Below the pieces are notes generated by a model. The model was not told the origin of the DNA. It made no database searches and worked only from the letters and a program-made list of their open reading frames with translations. The translations under genes were made by a program, and so were the position numbers. A stretch of DNA of 50,820 bases, taken from the NCBI GenBank assembly GCA_965602225.1, contig CBFCYE010000019.1, forward strand, positions 1-50,820, given 5' to 3'. This document shows, piece after piece, positions 17,431 to 26,214 of the stretch (position 1 is its first letter; each line of letters begins with the position of its first letter). Source of the DNA: Tenderia sp965602225 (GTDB taxonomy: Bacteria; Pseudomonadota; Gammaproteobacteria; Tenderiales; Tenderiaceae).

Positions 17431-17459
17431 ACATTAACCGTGGCTAGGGCCTAAGTCAA
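17431..17459 (-). promoter_or_regulatory. σ70-type promoter of the peroxidase gene
   Basis: On the minus strand TTGACT (17454-17459), a 17-base spacer and TAATGT (17431-17436) place the start near 17424, about 56 bases before the peroxidase ATG at 17368. Confidence 0.55.
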
Positions 17460-17654
17460 GAGATAAGCTAATGATTATATTGAGTAACTCCCGATTAAAA
17501 GACTCGGGATATGGTTTTTTATCTTGCTGTTTAATGGTCTTTTTGAGTTGATCTTGTGGCGTGAAGCGGCTTAAGCGGGGAGCAAGCCGGTATGCAGGCA
17601 CTGTTTTATGCCAGCATACCCGCTAGAAAAATGCGGTTTGCTGTGTCGCTGGGC

Positions 17655-17942
17655 TTACCGGGTTTCTTCAACATAGGTGCGAATGATTGGTGTCTGGACA
17701 TAGAATTTTTTGCCGGCTTCATTGATGGCCCAAAAATAGTAATAGCCTTTCTGTGGGTCACTGGTGACCTTGCTGTCGATAATGTTCCAGACTTTTACAT
17801 GGCTGCCTTCGACGAAGGTGACCTTGTAGTTGCCTTCCATCCAGGTAACACCCAGGCGTGAGAGTTTGTTTTGTTGCTCTTCAGAGCAGCCGCCCAGCAG
17901 CATGATGGTGGAGGCGATGACGGCGATTAGGATTAGGCGCAT
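17655..17942 (-). CDS. Small lipoprotein, 95 residues
   Basis: A lipoprotein signal peptide ends in the lipobox LLGGC (Cys19). The mature part, SEEQQNKLSRLGVTWMEGNY onward, is about 77 residues of predicted β-strands (YKVTFVEGSHVKVWNI, KGYYYFWAINEAGKKF). The family is not recognised. It starts 18 bases after the RapA stop on the same strand and is probably in the same operon. The Ser after Cys favours outer-membrane sorting. Confidence 0.75.
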   Translation of the reverse strand: MRLILIAVIASTIMLLGGCSEEQQNKLSRLGVTWMEGNYKVTFVEGSHVKVWNIIDSKVTSDPQKGYYYFWAINEAGKKFYVQTPIIRTYVEETR

Positions 17943-17960
17943 GTGTTGTTCCTTTGCTTG

Positions 17961-20837
17961 CTAAGTTGTAATGATAACCCGAGTGGCATCCAGTCTGGGA
18001 CTGCTGCTGTTCAGTGCCTCGATCAGCGCTTCAAGTTGTTGATCAAAGAAGCGGATCTCTTCATTGCGGATATTGGGGTTGTGTTGTTGCAGGGCCTTGA
18101 GGCGATTGACCTCACGCTCCAGGGTTTGTTTGCCGTGGCGGTTGGCGTTGGCGAGTAATTCAGGCACCTGTTTATTGGCGGCGACATCGGCCAGCTTGAC
18201 CATGCTGCGCAGTTGCTCGCCGTAGGCGCGCATGACTTGGCTGGTGGTGTTTCTATCAACCTTTTGTGATGCCAGCTGGATGGCGGCACCATCGATGCTG
18301 TGGCTGTAGTCCCTGCCGTTGGCGTCAACCAGGGCGCGGATGACGGTGGGTGGCAGGTGGCGGCTGGATTGCAGTTGGCTGCGGCCGCTGCTTTCCAGCA
18401 CATATAGGCATTCCAGCAACAGGCTGCCGGGTTTGAGGCCTTTGAGCTTGGCTGAAACCATAGCGGTGTTACCCAGTTCGCTGCTCAATACCATATCCAT
18501 GGCACCGTCGGTCAAGGGGTGTTCCCAGGTGATGTAGTGCATATCTTCGTTGGCCAGCGCAGTTTCGCGGTCGCAGGTGATGATCATGCCTTCGTCGAGC
18601 AGGCCAGGGAAGCTGGTCTGCATCTTTTCGCCAGGGCGCACCAGATAGCTTTGCTGGGTGTGTTCTTCCATGTCGACGCCGTAGCAGTCGAATATCTGTT
18701 CCAGATATTCGAGCAGCTGGGCCGGCTGGTCTTGTTTGACAGCCTTGTCATATATTGACTGGGCGACGTGCGGACGGCAGGAATTATATTCCAGCAGGCG
18801 GTCGCGGCCTTTGTGCAGGGCTGCGTTTATTTCGCTCAACAATGTTTGGGTGGTGCTAATCAATTCATTTAGCTCGGACTCTGCATTGTCGCTGAGTTGC
18901 TGTAGCGCTTCGATTAAAGGCTCTTTAACCTGAACATAGATACTGTGACCGGCTGGGCAGGTCTGCTCAAAGGCCGATAGACCCTGGTGATACCACTGAA
19001 ACATCACCTCTTGGGCGCTGTCTTGCAGGTAAGGTGCATGAATCTGAATGATTTCAGTTTGGCCAATACGATCAAGACGGCCGATGCGTTGTTCCAGCAG
19101 ATCAGGGTTGAGCGGCAGGTCGAACATCACCATGTGGTGGGCAAACTGAAAGTTGCGCCCTTCGCTGCCGATCTCGGAGCAGATCAGTACCTGGCTGCCA
19201 TCTTCTTCGTTGGCGAAAAAGGCGGCGGCGCGGTCACGTTCGACGATGTTCATGTCTTCGTGGAAGACCGCGGCGTGGATGCCCTCTTTGATACGCAGTG
19301 CGGTGGCCAGTTCGATGGCGGTGTCGGCGCTGGCGGCAATCACCAGCACCTTGGCTGGGCGCAGCTTTTTCAGCTGATCGGCCAGCCAGCGAACGCGCGG
19401 GTCTAGCAGGGTCCAGTCGGTCTGACCATCGATGTCACTGGCTTGATACAGCAGCTCCGGGCAGAGCAGCAGCTGCGGCACGGAAAGGCCGTTGTCATTG
19501 ACCAATTCCAGGGCCATGGCGTATTCCAGCGGCAGTGGCAACGGATAACCGTGCAGCTGACGTAAAGGAAAGCCTTTTACCGCGGCGCGAGTGTTGCGAA
19601 ACAGCACTCGGCCGGTGCCGTGGCGGTCGAGCAGATGTTCCATCAGCTCAACGCGGGCAGTGTGGTCAAGATCGGTCAGCAGGCCCTTGTTGTCGCCCTC
19701 ATCCAGGGTCTCGAGCAGGGTCTGGTAGGCCTGAGGATCGAGCGGCTGGTCAGAGAGCAGTTGTTCAACCGCCTCGGCGACTGGCTGGTAACCCTGTTCT
19801 TCTTTAAGAAAGGTATCGAAATCTGAGAAGCGGTCCGGGTCAAGCAGGTGCAGGCGGGCGAAATGGCTGGCCTTACCCAGTTGTTCCGGGGTGGCGGTCA
19901 ATAGCAGCACGCCTTTGATCTCCATGGCCAGCAGCTGAATCAATTGATAGTTGTGGCTGGGCAGGTGCGGCGCCCATTCCAGGTGGTGGGCCTCATCGAC
20001 GACCAGCAGATCCCAGTCGCCTTCGGAAATTTGCTGAAAGCGCTTCGGGTCGTTGGTGACAAAGTCCAGGCTGCAAAGTGCCAGCTGAGCGCTGTGGAAG
20101 GGGTTTTCCTGGCCGCTGCTTTCCTCTATTCCGAGACAGCGATCTTCATCGAAGATAGTGAAATGCAGGTTGAAGCGGCGCAGCATCTCCACCAGCCACT
20201 GATGTACCAGGCTGTCAGGCACAACAATCAGCACCCGCTTGGCTAGGCCGGTCAACAATTGTTGATGCAGGATCAGGCCGGCCTCGATGGTCTTGCCCAG
20301 CCCTACTTCGTCAGCCAGCAGCACCCGCGGTGCGTAACGGTTGGCAACCTCGTGGGCGATATAGAGCTGGTGTGGAATCAGGCTGGTACGGGCGCCGGTC
20401 AGGCCGCGCAGGTCGGAGCCGCTCAGGCGTTCATGGTGTTTGAGGCTCTGTTGGCGTAGCTCAAACCATTTACGTTTATCGATCTGGCCGCTGAACAGGC
20501 GTTCGGTGGGGCGATTCAGCTGGATCAAGTTGTCCAGCCCGCCCTCAGGCAATTCTGCTGGGCTGCCGTCATCACGCTGACCCAGGTAGGTGATCAGGCC
20601 GTTTTTTTCCTGTAGCGATTTAACCGTCAGGTTCCAGCCGTCATGAGCGCGAATGCTGTCGCCCTCACTGAATTTGACCCGGCTCAGCGGTGCCGTGGCA
20701 CGCGAATAGATGCGGGTTTCGCCAGTGGCGAGAAACAGGATGGTGATCGAGCGCGGATCGCAGGTGAGAATGGTGCCTAGCCCCATCTGTAATTCAGCTT
20801 CGCTAATCCAGCGTTGTCCGGGGATGAAGTCGTTCAC
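17961..20837 (-). CDS. rapA: RNA polymerase-associated protein RapA (HepA)
   Basis: A 958-residue SWI2/SNF2 ATPase that binds RNA polymerase and promotes its recycling after stalled or salt-trapped termination. The N-terminal region FIPGQRWISEAELQMGLGTI forms the Tudor-like domains. Walker A is LLADEVGLGKTIEAG, the DEAH box is LLVVDEAHHLEW, and the helicase C-domain carries CSEIGSEGRNFQFAHHMV and QRIGRLDRIGQ. Length fits E. coli RapA (968). The start is a GTG at 20837 with GAGG upstream. The lipoprotein gene follows by 18 bases. Confidence 0.97.
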   Translation of the reverse strand: MNDFIPGQRWISEAELQMGLGTILTCDPRSITILFLATGETRIYSRATAPLSRVKFSEGDSIRAHDGWNLTVKSLQEKNGLITYLGQRDDGSPAELPEGGLDNLIQLNRPTERLFSGQIDKRKWFELRQQSLKHHERLSGSDLRGLTGARTSLIPHQLYIAHEVANRYAPRVLLADEVGLGKTIEAGLILHQQLLTGLAKRVLIVVPDSLVHQWLVEMLRRFNLHFTIFDEDRCLGIEESSGQENPFHSAQLALCSLDFVTNDPKRFQQISEGDWDLLVVDEAHHLEWAPHLPSHNYQLIQLLAMEIKGVLLLTATPEQLGKASHFARLHLLDPDRFSDFDTFLKEEQGYQPVAEAVEQLLSDQPLDPQAYQTLLETLDEGDNKGLLTDLDHTARVELMEHLLDRHGTGRVLFRNTRAAVKGFPLRQLHGYPLPLPLEYAMALELVNDNGLSVPQLLLCPELLYQASDIDGQTDWTLLDPRVRWLADQLKKLRPAKVLVIAASADTAIELATALRIKEGIHAAVFHEDMNIVERDRAAAFFANEEDGSQVLICSEIGSEGRNFQFAHHMVMFDLPLNPDLLEQRIGRLDRIGQTEIIQIHAPYLQDSAQEVMFQWYHQGLSAFEQTCPAGHSIYVQVKEPLIEALQQLSDNAESELNELISTTQTLLSEINAALHKGRDRLLEYNSCRPHVAQSIYDKAVKQDQPAQLLEYLEQIFDCYGVDMEEHTQQSYLVRPGEKMQTSFPGLLDEGMIITCDRETALANEDMHYITWEHPLTDGAMDMVLSSELGNTAMVSAKLKGLKPGSLLLECLYVLESSGRSQLQSSRHLPPTVIRALVDANGRDYSHSIDGAAIQLASQKVDRNTTSQVMRAYGEQLRSMVKLADVAANKQVPELLANANRHGKQTLEREVNRLKALQQHNPNIRNEEIRFFDQQLEALIEALNSSSPRLDATRVIITT

Positions 20838-20979
20838 AGTTCTTTTCCTCTGCCTGCCTGAAGAGGGGGCGTATATTAGTTTATTTTGATAAAAAAATCT
20901 TGTTGCTCAGATCTTATTGCTGCTTGTTTGGCGGTATCCTATCCACCTGTAACGGCAATAATTGTAGAAGGTGAATAAT

Positions 20980-21639
20980 ATGGATGTCCTGTTAACAGCG
21001 CTGGAGGCCCGCGTGATTGGCTGCCTGATTGAGAAGCAGGTTTCGACACCCGAGCACTACCCGCTGTCGCTTAATTCACTGACTAATGCCTGCAACCAAA
21101 AGAGCAACCGTGAGCCGATGATGAGTCTGAGCGAGGCCGAGGTGCAGCAGACGCTCGATAGTTTGGCCAAAAAACATCTGGTCAGCGAAAACAGTGGTTA
21201 TGGCAGTCGGGTGGTGAAGTTTCAACACCGTTTTTTTAATAGTGAGTTTAGTGGCACCCATTTCGATGCCCGGCAGATGGGCGTGATTTGCGAGCTGTTG
21301 TTGCGTGGGCCACAGACACCGGGAGAACTGCGTACGCGCACTGCCCGGCTGTGCAAATTTGCCGATGTCAGCGAGGTCGATCAGACCTTAAATCAACTGG
21401 CTAGCCATGCCGATGGCCCGTTTGTGGCACAACTGCCGCGTCAGCCTGGCCGACGTGATTCACAATATGCACAGTTGTTTTGTGGCCCGGTTGAAGCAGC
21501 CGTGGCAAGCCAACCGATGGCGGCCAAAACCCTGGCGGGTTCTGACTGTGACCGGATTGAGCAACTGGAACAGACGGTGGCGCAGTTACGTCAGGAGTTG
21601 GATGAGTTGAAACAACTGGTAGCCCGGCTGGAGCAATAG
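20980..21639 (+). CDS. YceH family protein (DUF480)
   Basis: A 219-residue protein with two winged-helix-like repeats: LLTALEARVIGCLIEKQVST, PEHYPLSLNSLTNACNQKSN, and FDARQMGVICELLLRGPQTP. The C-terminal ~40 residues form a coiled coil (IEQLEQTVAQLRQELDELKQ). This is the DUF480/YceH family of unknown function. GAAGG sits about eight bases before the ATG at 20980; an in-frame GTG at 20971 is the alternative. First gene of a four-gene co-oriented cluster. Confidence 0.9.
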   Translation: MDVLLTALEARVIGCLIEKQVSTPEHYPLSLNSLTNACNQKSNREPMMSLSEAEVQQTLDSLAKKHLVSENSGYGSRVVKFQHRFFNSEFSGTHFDARQMGVICELLLRGPQTPGELRTRTARLCKFADVSEVDQTLNQLASHADGPFVAQLPRQPGRRDSQYAQLFCGPVEAAVASQPMAAKTLAGSDCDRIEQLEQTVAQLRQELDELKQLVARLEQ

Positions 21640-21689
21640 CGTAACCCGGGAGCTCTTTAATGTCCGGGCTCTGCTACATTTTATTGAGT

Positions 21690-22448
21690 ATGAAAACATT
21701 GTCTTCTGAACAGCTAGAAATTATTTATCAAGATGAACATCTGGTGGCGGTGAATAAACCCTCCGGCCTGCTGGTGCATCGTTCCATGATCGATAAACAT
21801 GAAACACGTTTTGCCCTGCAGCTGGTGCGCAACCAGATTGGTCAGCGGGTTTATCCTGTGCATAGGCTCGACAAACCAACCTCGGGGGTGTTGTTGTTTG
21901 CACTTGATAGTGAGACGGCACGATTGTTAGGCGAACAGTTTACTGCTGATGCCGTGCAGAAACAGTATCTGGCGGTGGTGCGTGGTTATACTGTCGAGCA
22001 TGAGCTGATTGATTATCCGCTTAAACTACAACTGGATAAAATGAGCGATGCGCTGGTTGATCCGGACAAGCAGGCCCAAGAGGCGGTGACGGAATATCGT
22101 CGTCTGGCGATAGCTGAACTGCCCATCCCCGTTGGTCGTTATGAAACGGCGCGTTACTCTTTATTACAATTGATGCCCAAGACCGGCCGCAAGCATCAGC
22201 TACGCCGGCACATGAAACACATCTTTCATCCCATTGTCGGTGACACCACTCATGGCGATGGCAATCAAAACAAATTTTTTCGACAGCAGTTTGATTGTCA
22301 GCGATTGATGTTGGCGGCGACAGCGATGAGCTTTCAACATCCACACACAAATGCAAAAGTGGAACTATGCGCATCACTTGATGATGTGTTTGATAAAGTT
22401 ATCGACGAACTGGGTTGGCGTGAGTCATACCTAAGGAGTTTGCAATGA
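21690..22448 (+). CDS. truC: tRNA pseudouridine(65) synthase TruC-like
   Basis: A 252-residue RluA-family pseudouridine synthase. VYPVHRLDKPTSGVLLFAL carries the catalytic Asp; LVAVNKPSGLLVHRS and PKTGRKHQLRRHMKHIFHPI are typical of TruC, which modifies U65 of tRNA-Ile and tRNA-Asp. GDTTHGDGNQNKFF is also TruC-like. The ATG at 21690 (MKTLSSEQLE) is chosen; the frame open from 21660 adds ten unrelated residues. The stop overlaps the next ATG (ATGA). Confidence 0.9.
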   Translation: MKTLSSEQLEIIYQDEHLVAVNKPSGLLVHRSMIDKHETRFALQLVRNQIGQRVYPVHRLDKPTSGVLLFALDSETARLLGEQFTADAVQKQYLAVVRGYTVEHELIDYPLKLQLDKMSDALVDPDKQAQEAVTEYRRLAIAELPIPVGRYETARYSLLQLMPKTGRKHQLRRHMKHIFHPIVGDTTHGDGNQNKFFRQQFDCQRLMLAATAMSFQHPHTNAKVELCASLDDVFDKVIDELGWRESYLRSLQ

Positions 22449-23149
22449 ATGACAAACCGATTGTGATTGATCATTTTTCTGACCTGCTATGTGTCTGGGC
22501 CTATGCCGCGCAGATCCGTCTGGATGAGCTGCAGCGTGAATTTGGCAAGCAGGTGCATATCAATTATCACTTTGTGTCTATCTTTTCTGTGACCGAACAG
22601 CGCATTGGTGAGGGCTGGAAAGATAAGGGTGGTTATGTCGGTTTTGGAAAACATGTGCAGGCCGTGTGTCAGCAGTTTCCCCATGTTGAGATCAGTGCCG
22701 ATGTTTGGTGTGGTGATGCGCCAAAATCATCGGCCAATGCCCATCTGTTTTTAAAGGCGGTGCAGTTGCTTGAGCAGACTGGCGAAATCAGTTGTGTGGC
22801 ACAGGCCAGTTGTGATGGTCGCAACTTGTTTGAAGAAACGGTGTGGCGTTTGCGGCAGGCATTTTTTCGCGACAACAAAAATATTTCCCGACTTGAGTGC
22901 CAGTTGGCATTGGCGGACGAGATGGGCTTACCGTGCGACAAAATTGTCGAACTGTTGCACGATGGTTCCGCGATGGCGGCGCTGTGTCGCGATACGGATT
23001 TGTGTAAAGAATATGCTGTGGCAGGTAGCCCCAGTTATATTCTCAACGAAGGTAGGCAAAAACTTTACGGCAATGTTGGTTACAAGGTGATTGCAGCCAA
23101 TGTCCAGGAAGTCCTGCATCAGCCACAGCACCAGGCGAGTTGGTGTTGA
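22445..23149 (+). CDS. DsbA/FrnE family thioredoxin-fold protein with degenerate active site
   Basis: A 234-residue cytoplasmic thioredoxin-fold protein of the DsbA/2-hydroxychromene-2-carboxylate isomerase superfamily. It has no signal peptide. The usual CPWC-type site is FSDLLCVWAYA (Cys16-Val-Trp-Ala19), so the second cysteine is missing and ordinary disulfide exchange is unlikely. The cis-Pro loop AVAGSPSYILN is kept, and the C-terminal part fits the family. It may act by a monothiol mechanism or on glutathione adducts. It overlaps truC by four bases and the GIY-YIG gene by one base. Confidence 0.82.
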   Translation: MNDKPIVIDHFSDLLCVWAYAAQIRLDELQREFGKQVHINYHFVSIFSVTEQRIGEGWKDKGGYVGFGKHVQAVCQQFPHVEISADVWCGDAPKSSANAHLFLKAVQLLEQTGEISCVAQASCDGRNLFEETVWRLRQAFFRDNKNISRLECQLALADEMGLPCDKIVELLHDGSAMAALCRDTDLCKEYAVAGSPSYILNEGRQKLYGNVGYKVIAANVQEVLHQPQHQASWC

Positions 23150-23466
23150 TGCCGGGCGAGGCTGTAGACAGTAATATCAGCGACTGGTTGGTCTATATAG
23201 TTCTCTGTAGCGACAATACGCTTTACACAGGCATTACCAATAATATTGAAAGGCGTATGCAACAGCATGCTTCACAGCAGGGGGCGAAATACTTTCGTGG
23301 TCGTAGCCCTAAACGATTGGCGTATCTAGAAGATGGTCATGATCGCTCCTCGGCTAGTCAGCGCGAGGCTGAAATAAAAAAGCTTAAACGTGATGCAAAA
23401 GATGTGCTGATCCGCTCGGATGCAAACAGGATTGATGCTTTGGCGGTGATGACGGAGTTTAAATAA
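23149..23466 (+). CDS. GIY-YIG nuclease family protein
   Basis: A 105-residue single-domain protein of the YhbQ-like group. The signature is WLVYIVLCSDNTLYTGIT (Y-I-V and Y-T-G), with NNIERRMQQH, the catalytic Arg and the later Glu in QREAEIKKLKR. Members are predicted DNA-structure nucleases. The ATG overlaps the preceding stop by one base (TGATG). The last gene of the yceH-truC cluster. Confidence 0.9.
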   Translation: MPGEAVDSNISDWLVYIVLCSDNTLYTGITNNIERRMQQHASQQGAKYFRGRSPKRLAYLEDGHDRSSASQREAEIKKLKRDAKDVLIRSDANRIDALAVMTEFK

Positions 23467-23496
23467 AAAACGCGCTTTCCCGAAATAGGAAAGCGC
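23466..23496 (-). terminator. Rho-independent terminator, minus strand
   Basis: GCGCTTTCC-TATTTCG-GGAAAGCGC followed by GTTTTTTATTT on the minus strand, 27 bases past the stop of the dihaem cytochrome gene. On the plus strand no T-tract follows the hairpin. Confidence 0.8.
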
Positions 23497-23522
23497 ATTG
23501 AGTGCGCTGCTTTAGAGTCTTG

Positions 23523-24077
23523 TTACCAGGTCCAGTTGCCGTGGCCAGGGATCATAACGGTGTCATCATCAAAGCTGCCTTCGGCGGCCTTTTGGTGGCA
23601 CTTGTCGCACTGGCTAAGTGATTTAACCTTTGCGTTTTCTTTGATGAGACTGGCAGGGACCTCATGATGTGCATGTTTGATGTAAGGCGTTTCAATAATA
23701 CGCATCGGTGCCTTGTCATCACGCAGTGAAGCCATGATTTTTTTCGAACGTTTGTAGCTGGACTTGTCGGCCGATGCCTTTACCAACACGTCAAGAATAT
23801 GGCTGCGAAGGCTTTCGTCCAGTTCGGCGTTATCGCCAAAGTGATCTTCAAGTGCCTTGGCATCCATTAGCTTGCGCCAAGAGGCTTCTGGCAGCAGTCC
23901 CGGCTGATAGGCAAAATGGCATGAGCCACATTCTTCGATGTAGTCTTTATCGCTAACCACTGCTACTTCACTCTTGCGCTCAAGAGAAAAGAATGAAAAA
24001 AATCCGTCATCGGCATGACTGTTGATGCTGCTAAGGCCGAGGGCCAGTGTTGCGCTAATCAATAGTAGTTTTTTCAT
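23523..24077 (-). CDS. Dihaem cytochrome c (DHC family)
   Basis: A periplasmic 184-residue cytochrome with signal peptide (MKKLLLISATLALGLSSINS, cleavage near SHA). Two haem c motifs are CGSCH (50-54) and CDKCH (157-161). The block ECGSCHFAYQPGLLPEASW and the end IPGHGNW are shared almost word for word with the DHC at 31252-31767 and with the C-terminal half of the fusion at 32234-33424, so the three are paralogues. DHC proteins pass electrons to SHP-type cytochromes. The gene lies 101 bases after the four-helix membrane protein, likely as an operon. Confidence 0.92.
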   Translation of the reverse strand: MKKLLLISATLALGLSSINSHADDGFFSFFSLERKSEVAVVSDKDYIEECGSCHFAYQPGLLPEASWRKLMDAKALEDHFGDNAELDESLRSHILDVLVKASADKSSYKRSKKIMASLRDDKAPMRIIETPYIKHAHHEVPASLIKENAKVKSLSQCDKCHQKAAEGSFDDDTVMIPGHGNWTW

Positions 24078-24178
24078 ATTGTCTATGTCCTTTAGAATTT
24101 ACTCAGGTCATCGTTATTATCGTTAATGCCAATGGCCCGTGTTGCTGGCAACAGGCCTGGCAAGACGCTGAGGTTTTA

Positions 24179-24703
24179 TTACCAAACCATTTTGATACCG
24201 ATGGCCATACTGATAGTGCCGGCGGCACCAAGACCACCGTGTGCGTCTGGTGCTGTACTGGCAGCGCTAGCCATGCCCAGTGCGCCGAGAGAGGTCAGGG
24301 CCAAATGAAGATTGTCAGGGTCACCGAAACCATTGCCTAGCTCGATTTCTTCCCAGTGAAATATTAGTCCGGTAATTACTGCGCCAAGGCCTAGTGCGGC
24401 AGCGGTTTTGCCGAAGGCTTCGTGTGCCCCGTCTTCTTCTTTTGGCATAGCACCGGTTAGTATTGCGGCGCCGAGTGAGCCTATGCCCAAATATTTATGC
24501 AGCTTGTTGGCTGTGATCAGGCGTTCCTCGTACATATTAGTCGTATCGGTTGCCATGGTGGTCATGCTGCTGTCGTCTGAACTGGCCAACATTAGTGGTT
24601 CGGCAGTGTTTGAATTCCATTGATCAGGCAGGGAAAAATAGTCGTTCGCAACAGCCGCCTGGCTGCAGCAAAGGGTGAGTGCAAGCGCGCACTTTTTAAT
24701 CAT
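24179..24703 (-). CDS. Four-helix membrane protein with paired histidines (possible b-type cytochrome)
   Basis: A 174-residue protein with a signal peptide (MIKKCALALTLCCSQAAVA) and four Gly/Ala-rich hydrophobic helices from ~70-85, 96-116, 132-150 and 156-172. His69, His94, His133 and His155 each sit at the N-terminal end of one helix. Helices 1/3 and 2/4 would therefore face two histidines to each other on opposite membrane sides, as in cytochrome b561. I do not recognise the family by sequence; haem binding is inference. AAGGAG precedes the ATG at 24703. The dihaem cytochrome c follows on the same strand. Confidence 0.6.
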   Translation of the reverse strand: MIKKCALALTLCCSQAAVANDYFSLPDQWNSNTAEPLMLASSDDSSMTTMATDTTNMYEERLITANKLHKYLGIGSLGAAILTGAMPKEEDGAHEAFGKTAAALGLGAVITGLIFHWEEIELGNGFGDPDNLHLALTSLGALGMASAASTAPDAHGGLGAAGTISMAIGIKMVW

Positions 24704-24977
24704 AAACTGGCTCCTTGTTATTTTTGGCTTGTGTCGGCTAATTATTGATTGCACCAAGCTTTTTTCATGCCCAAGTAGCGTGGCGCAATTAGGCCGAGAA
24801 TGGCATTGCTGATGTTATGGTGCAATTTTTTGTTATGGCTCTTTCCAAGCGCAATTTTGGAATACTGATGACCACAGTAACGCCTGAAACTTAAATGAAT
24901 ATTAAAAAATATTTCGGCTGGGACCAGGTTGCAGCGGGTGGCGGGGTGTTTGTTTAGTCTATCGTTGTTCTTAAACG
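24704..24977. other. Intergenic stretch without recognised gene
   Basis: An open frame at 24742-25053 (minus) runs across a terminator and has no ribosome site, so I do not call it. The stretch must hold the promoter of the four-helix membrane protein, but no clear -35/-10 pair stands out. Confidence 0.45.
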
Positions 24978-25007
24978 AAAAAAGCGACGCTTTAGCATCG
25001 CTTTTTT
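24978..25007 (-). terminator. Rho-independent terminator of the Tim44-domain gene
   Basis: AAAAAAGCGA pairs with TCGCTTTTTT across a ten-base loop; the T run follows on the minus strand. It lies about 20 bases past the Tim44-domain stop. Confidence 0.85.
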
Positions 25008-25027
25008 GTGTTCTACGGCCTGTTTGT

Positions 25028-25930
25028 TTAGCCTTCGACCTGTTGAATCCCATCTAGAAACCAGGTTGTCTGCTGGCTGTTGGCGGGTTTAATAAAGTGC
25101 CAAACCTCTTCAACGGGGTGCGAGTTACCATCTTCTGTCAGTTCAGCTTTGAATAACACGATGGCTTCTTGTTTTGAGCCCAGATCATTACTGCTTAACA
25201 GCTCGGCATCCAGAGAGACGATCTCGGTCTTGCCGTGTTTTTCACGGGCCTGGTGCTGATCTTGAATCTCGCCAAAGACATGGTCGGTGGTGAACTGGCG
25301 AATATCGCTCAGGTCGCCGTCGTCCCAGGCCTGCTGCAGGCGGGCAAAACAGCTCTTGGCACCTTCGATAAAGGCCTCTTGGTCAAACTGTTTGGCTGCA
25401 GCTGAGCGTAGGTCATCAATCGAGGTGTCGCTATCGGGTGTGTCATTGCTGCCAAGTTGATCTCTGGCGGTGTTGCTATGCTGGTGATTGTCGACATCAT
25501 CCAGATCAGCCGCTCCATAGCCTCCTGCCGCTGCTGGTTGTGGGCTGCGACGAGACATGAACTTAAATATCAGGAAGATGACCAGGCCTATGATCAGGAT
25601 ATCCATGAAGTTGATCCCCTCAAAGGCGCCACCGAAAAACATCGCCCCCAGCACGCCACCTAGCGCCAGCGCGCCGAACATGCCCATAAGGCCGCCCCGT
25701 TGCCCTAGTTGCTGTTTGCGTGCGGCATTCTGCTGCATGGCAGGTGAGGCTGGCAGGCCTTGGGCAGAGCTTTTGTTAGCGGAATTCTTTTTCAGCGGTT
25801 GGCTTTGGCTGAATTTACTACCAAAAGATTTGCTGCCACCAAAACGCTTGGCCTCGGCGACATCCATGCCGCTTATTAGTAGTGTTGTACTGGCAAGTAA
25901 AATGGCAAAAAAACTAAATACTGATTTCAT
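25028..25930 (-). CDS. Tim44 domain-containing membrane protein
   Basis: A 300-residue protein. A signal peptide or first helix (FFAILLASTTLLISGMDVAE) is followed by a basic Ser/Gln-rich linker, a Gly-rich hydrophobic block and a second helix (MDILIIGLVIFLIFKFMSRR). The C-terminal Tim44-like domain spans about residues 180-300 (FIEGAKSCFARLQQAWDDGD, then LRQFTT-type and VEEVWHF). Bacterial members may bind membranes; their role is unclear. The ATG at 25930 after GGGGAA is chosen. A monocistronic unit with its own terminator. Confidence 0.87.
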   Translation of the reverse strand: MKSVFSFFAILLASTTLLISGMDVAEAKRFGGSKSFGSKFSQSQPLKKNSANKSSAQGLPASPAMQQNAARKQQLGQRGGLMGMFGALALGGVLGAMFFGGAFEGINFMDILIIGLVIFLIFKFMSRRSPQPAAAGGYGAADLDDVDNHQHSNTARDQLGSNDTPDSDTSIDDLRSAAAKQFDQEAFIEGAKSCFARLQQAWDDGDLSDIRQFTTDHVFGEIQDQHQAREKHGKTEIVSLDAELLSSNDLGSKQEAIVLFKAELTEDGNSHPVEEVWHFIKPANSQQTTWFLDGIQQVEG

Positions 25931-26214
25931 TATGTTCCCCAACAGATAAATCATGCGGGCGGCATTCTACCTAAAAACTCGGCAGAATACCTATTACATA
26001 ACTAACTATCTAAATAGGGGGTTTTGATAAGGCAGGTATTCTCTTGAATAACAGTTTATTGAGGCGGTGATTAGTATTAATCTAAGTGATGCTTTTTGAC
26101 GTTAAAACAACGATTTCCGTGCGGAAAATGACAGAAACCAGCCGGCCAGAGTTAATAGCACAATCAATGGCAGCGCTGAACCAGTATTTCGTTAGTTGAT
26201 GATTTACTGATCAA

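Noticed and set aside
17961..20837. Many plus-strand frames opposite rapA
   Set aside because: They are antisense shadows of an unmistakable RapA coding sequence.
24742..25053. Minus-strand open frame of 103 codons between the four-helix protein and the Tim44 gene
   Set aside because: It starts inside the Tim44 gene, crosses a strong terminator and lacks a ribosome site and recognisable sequence.
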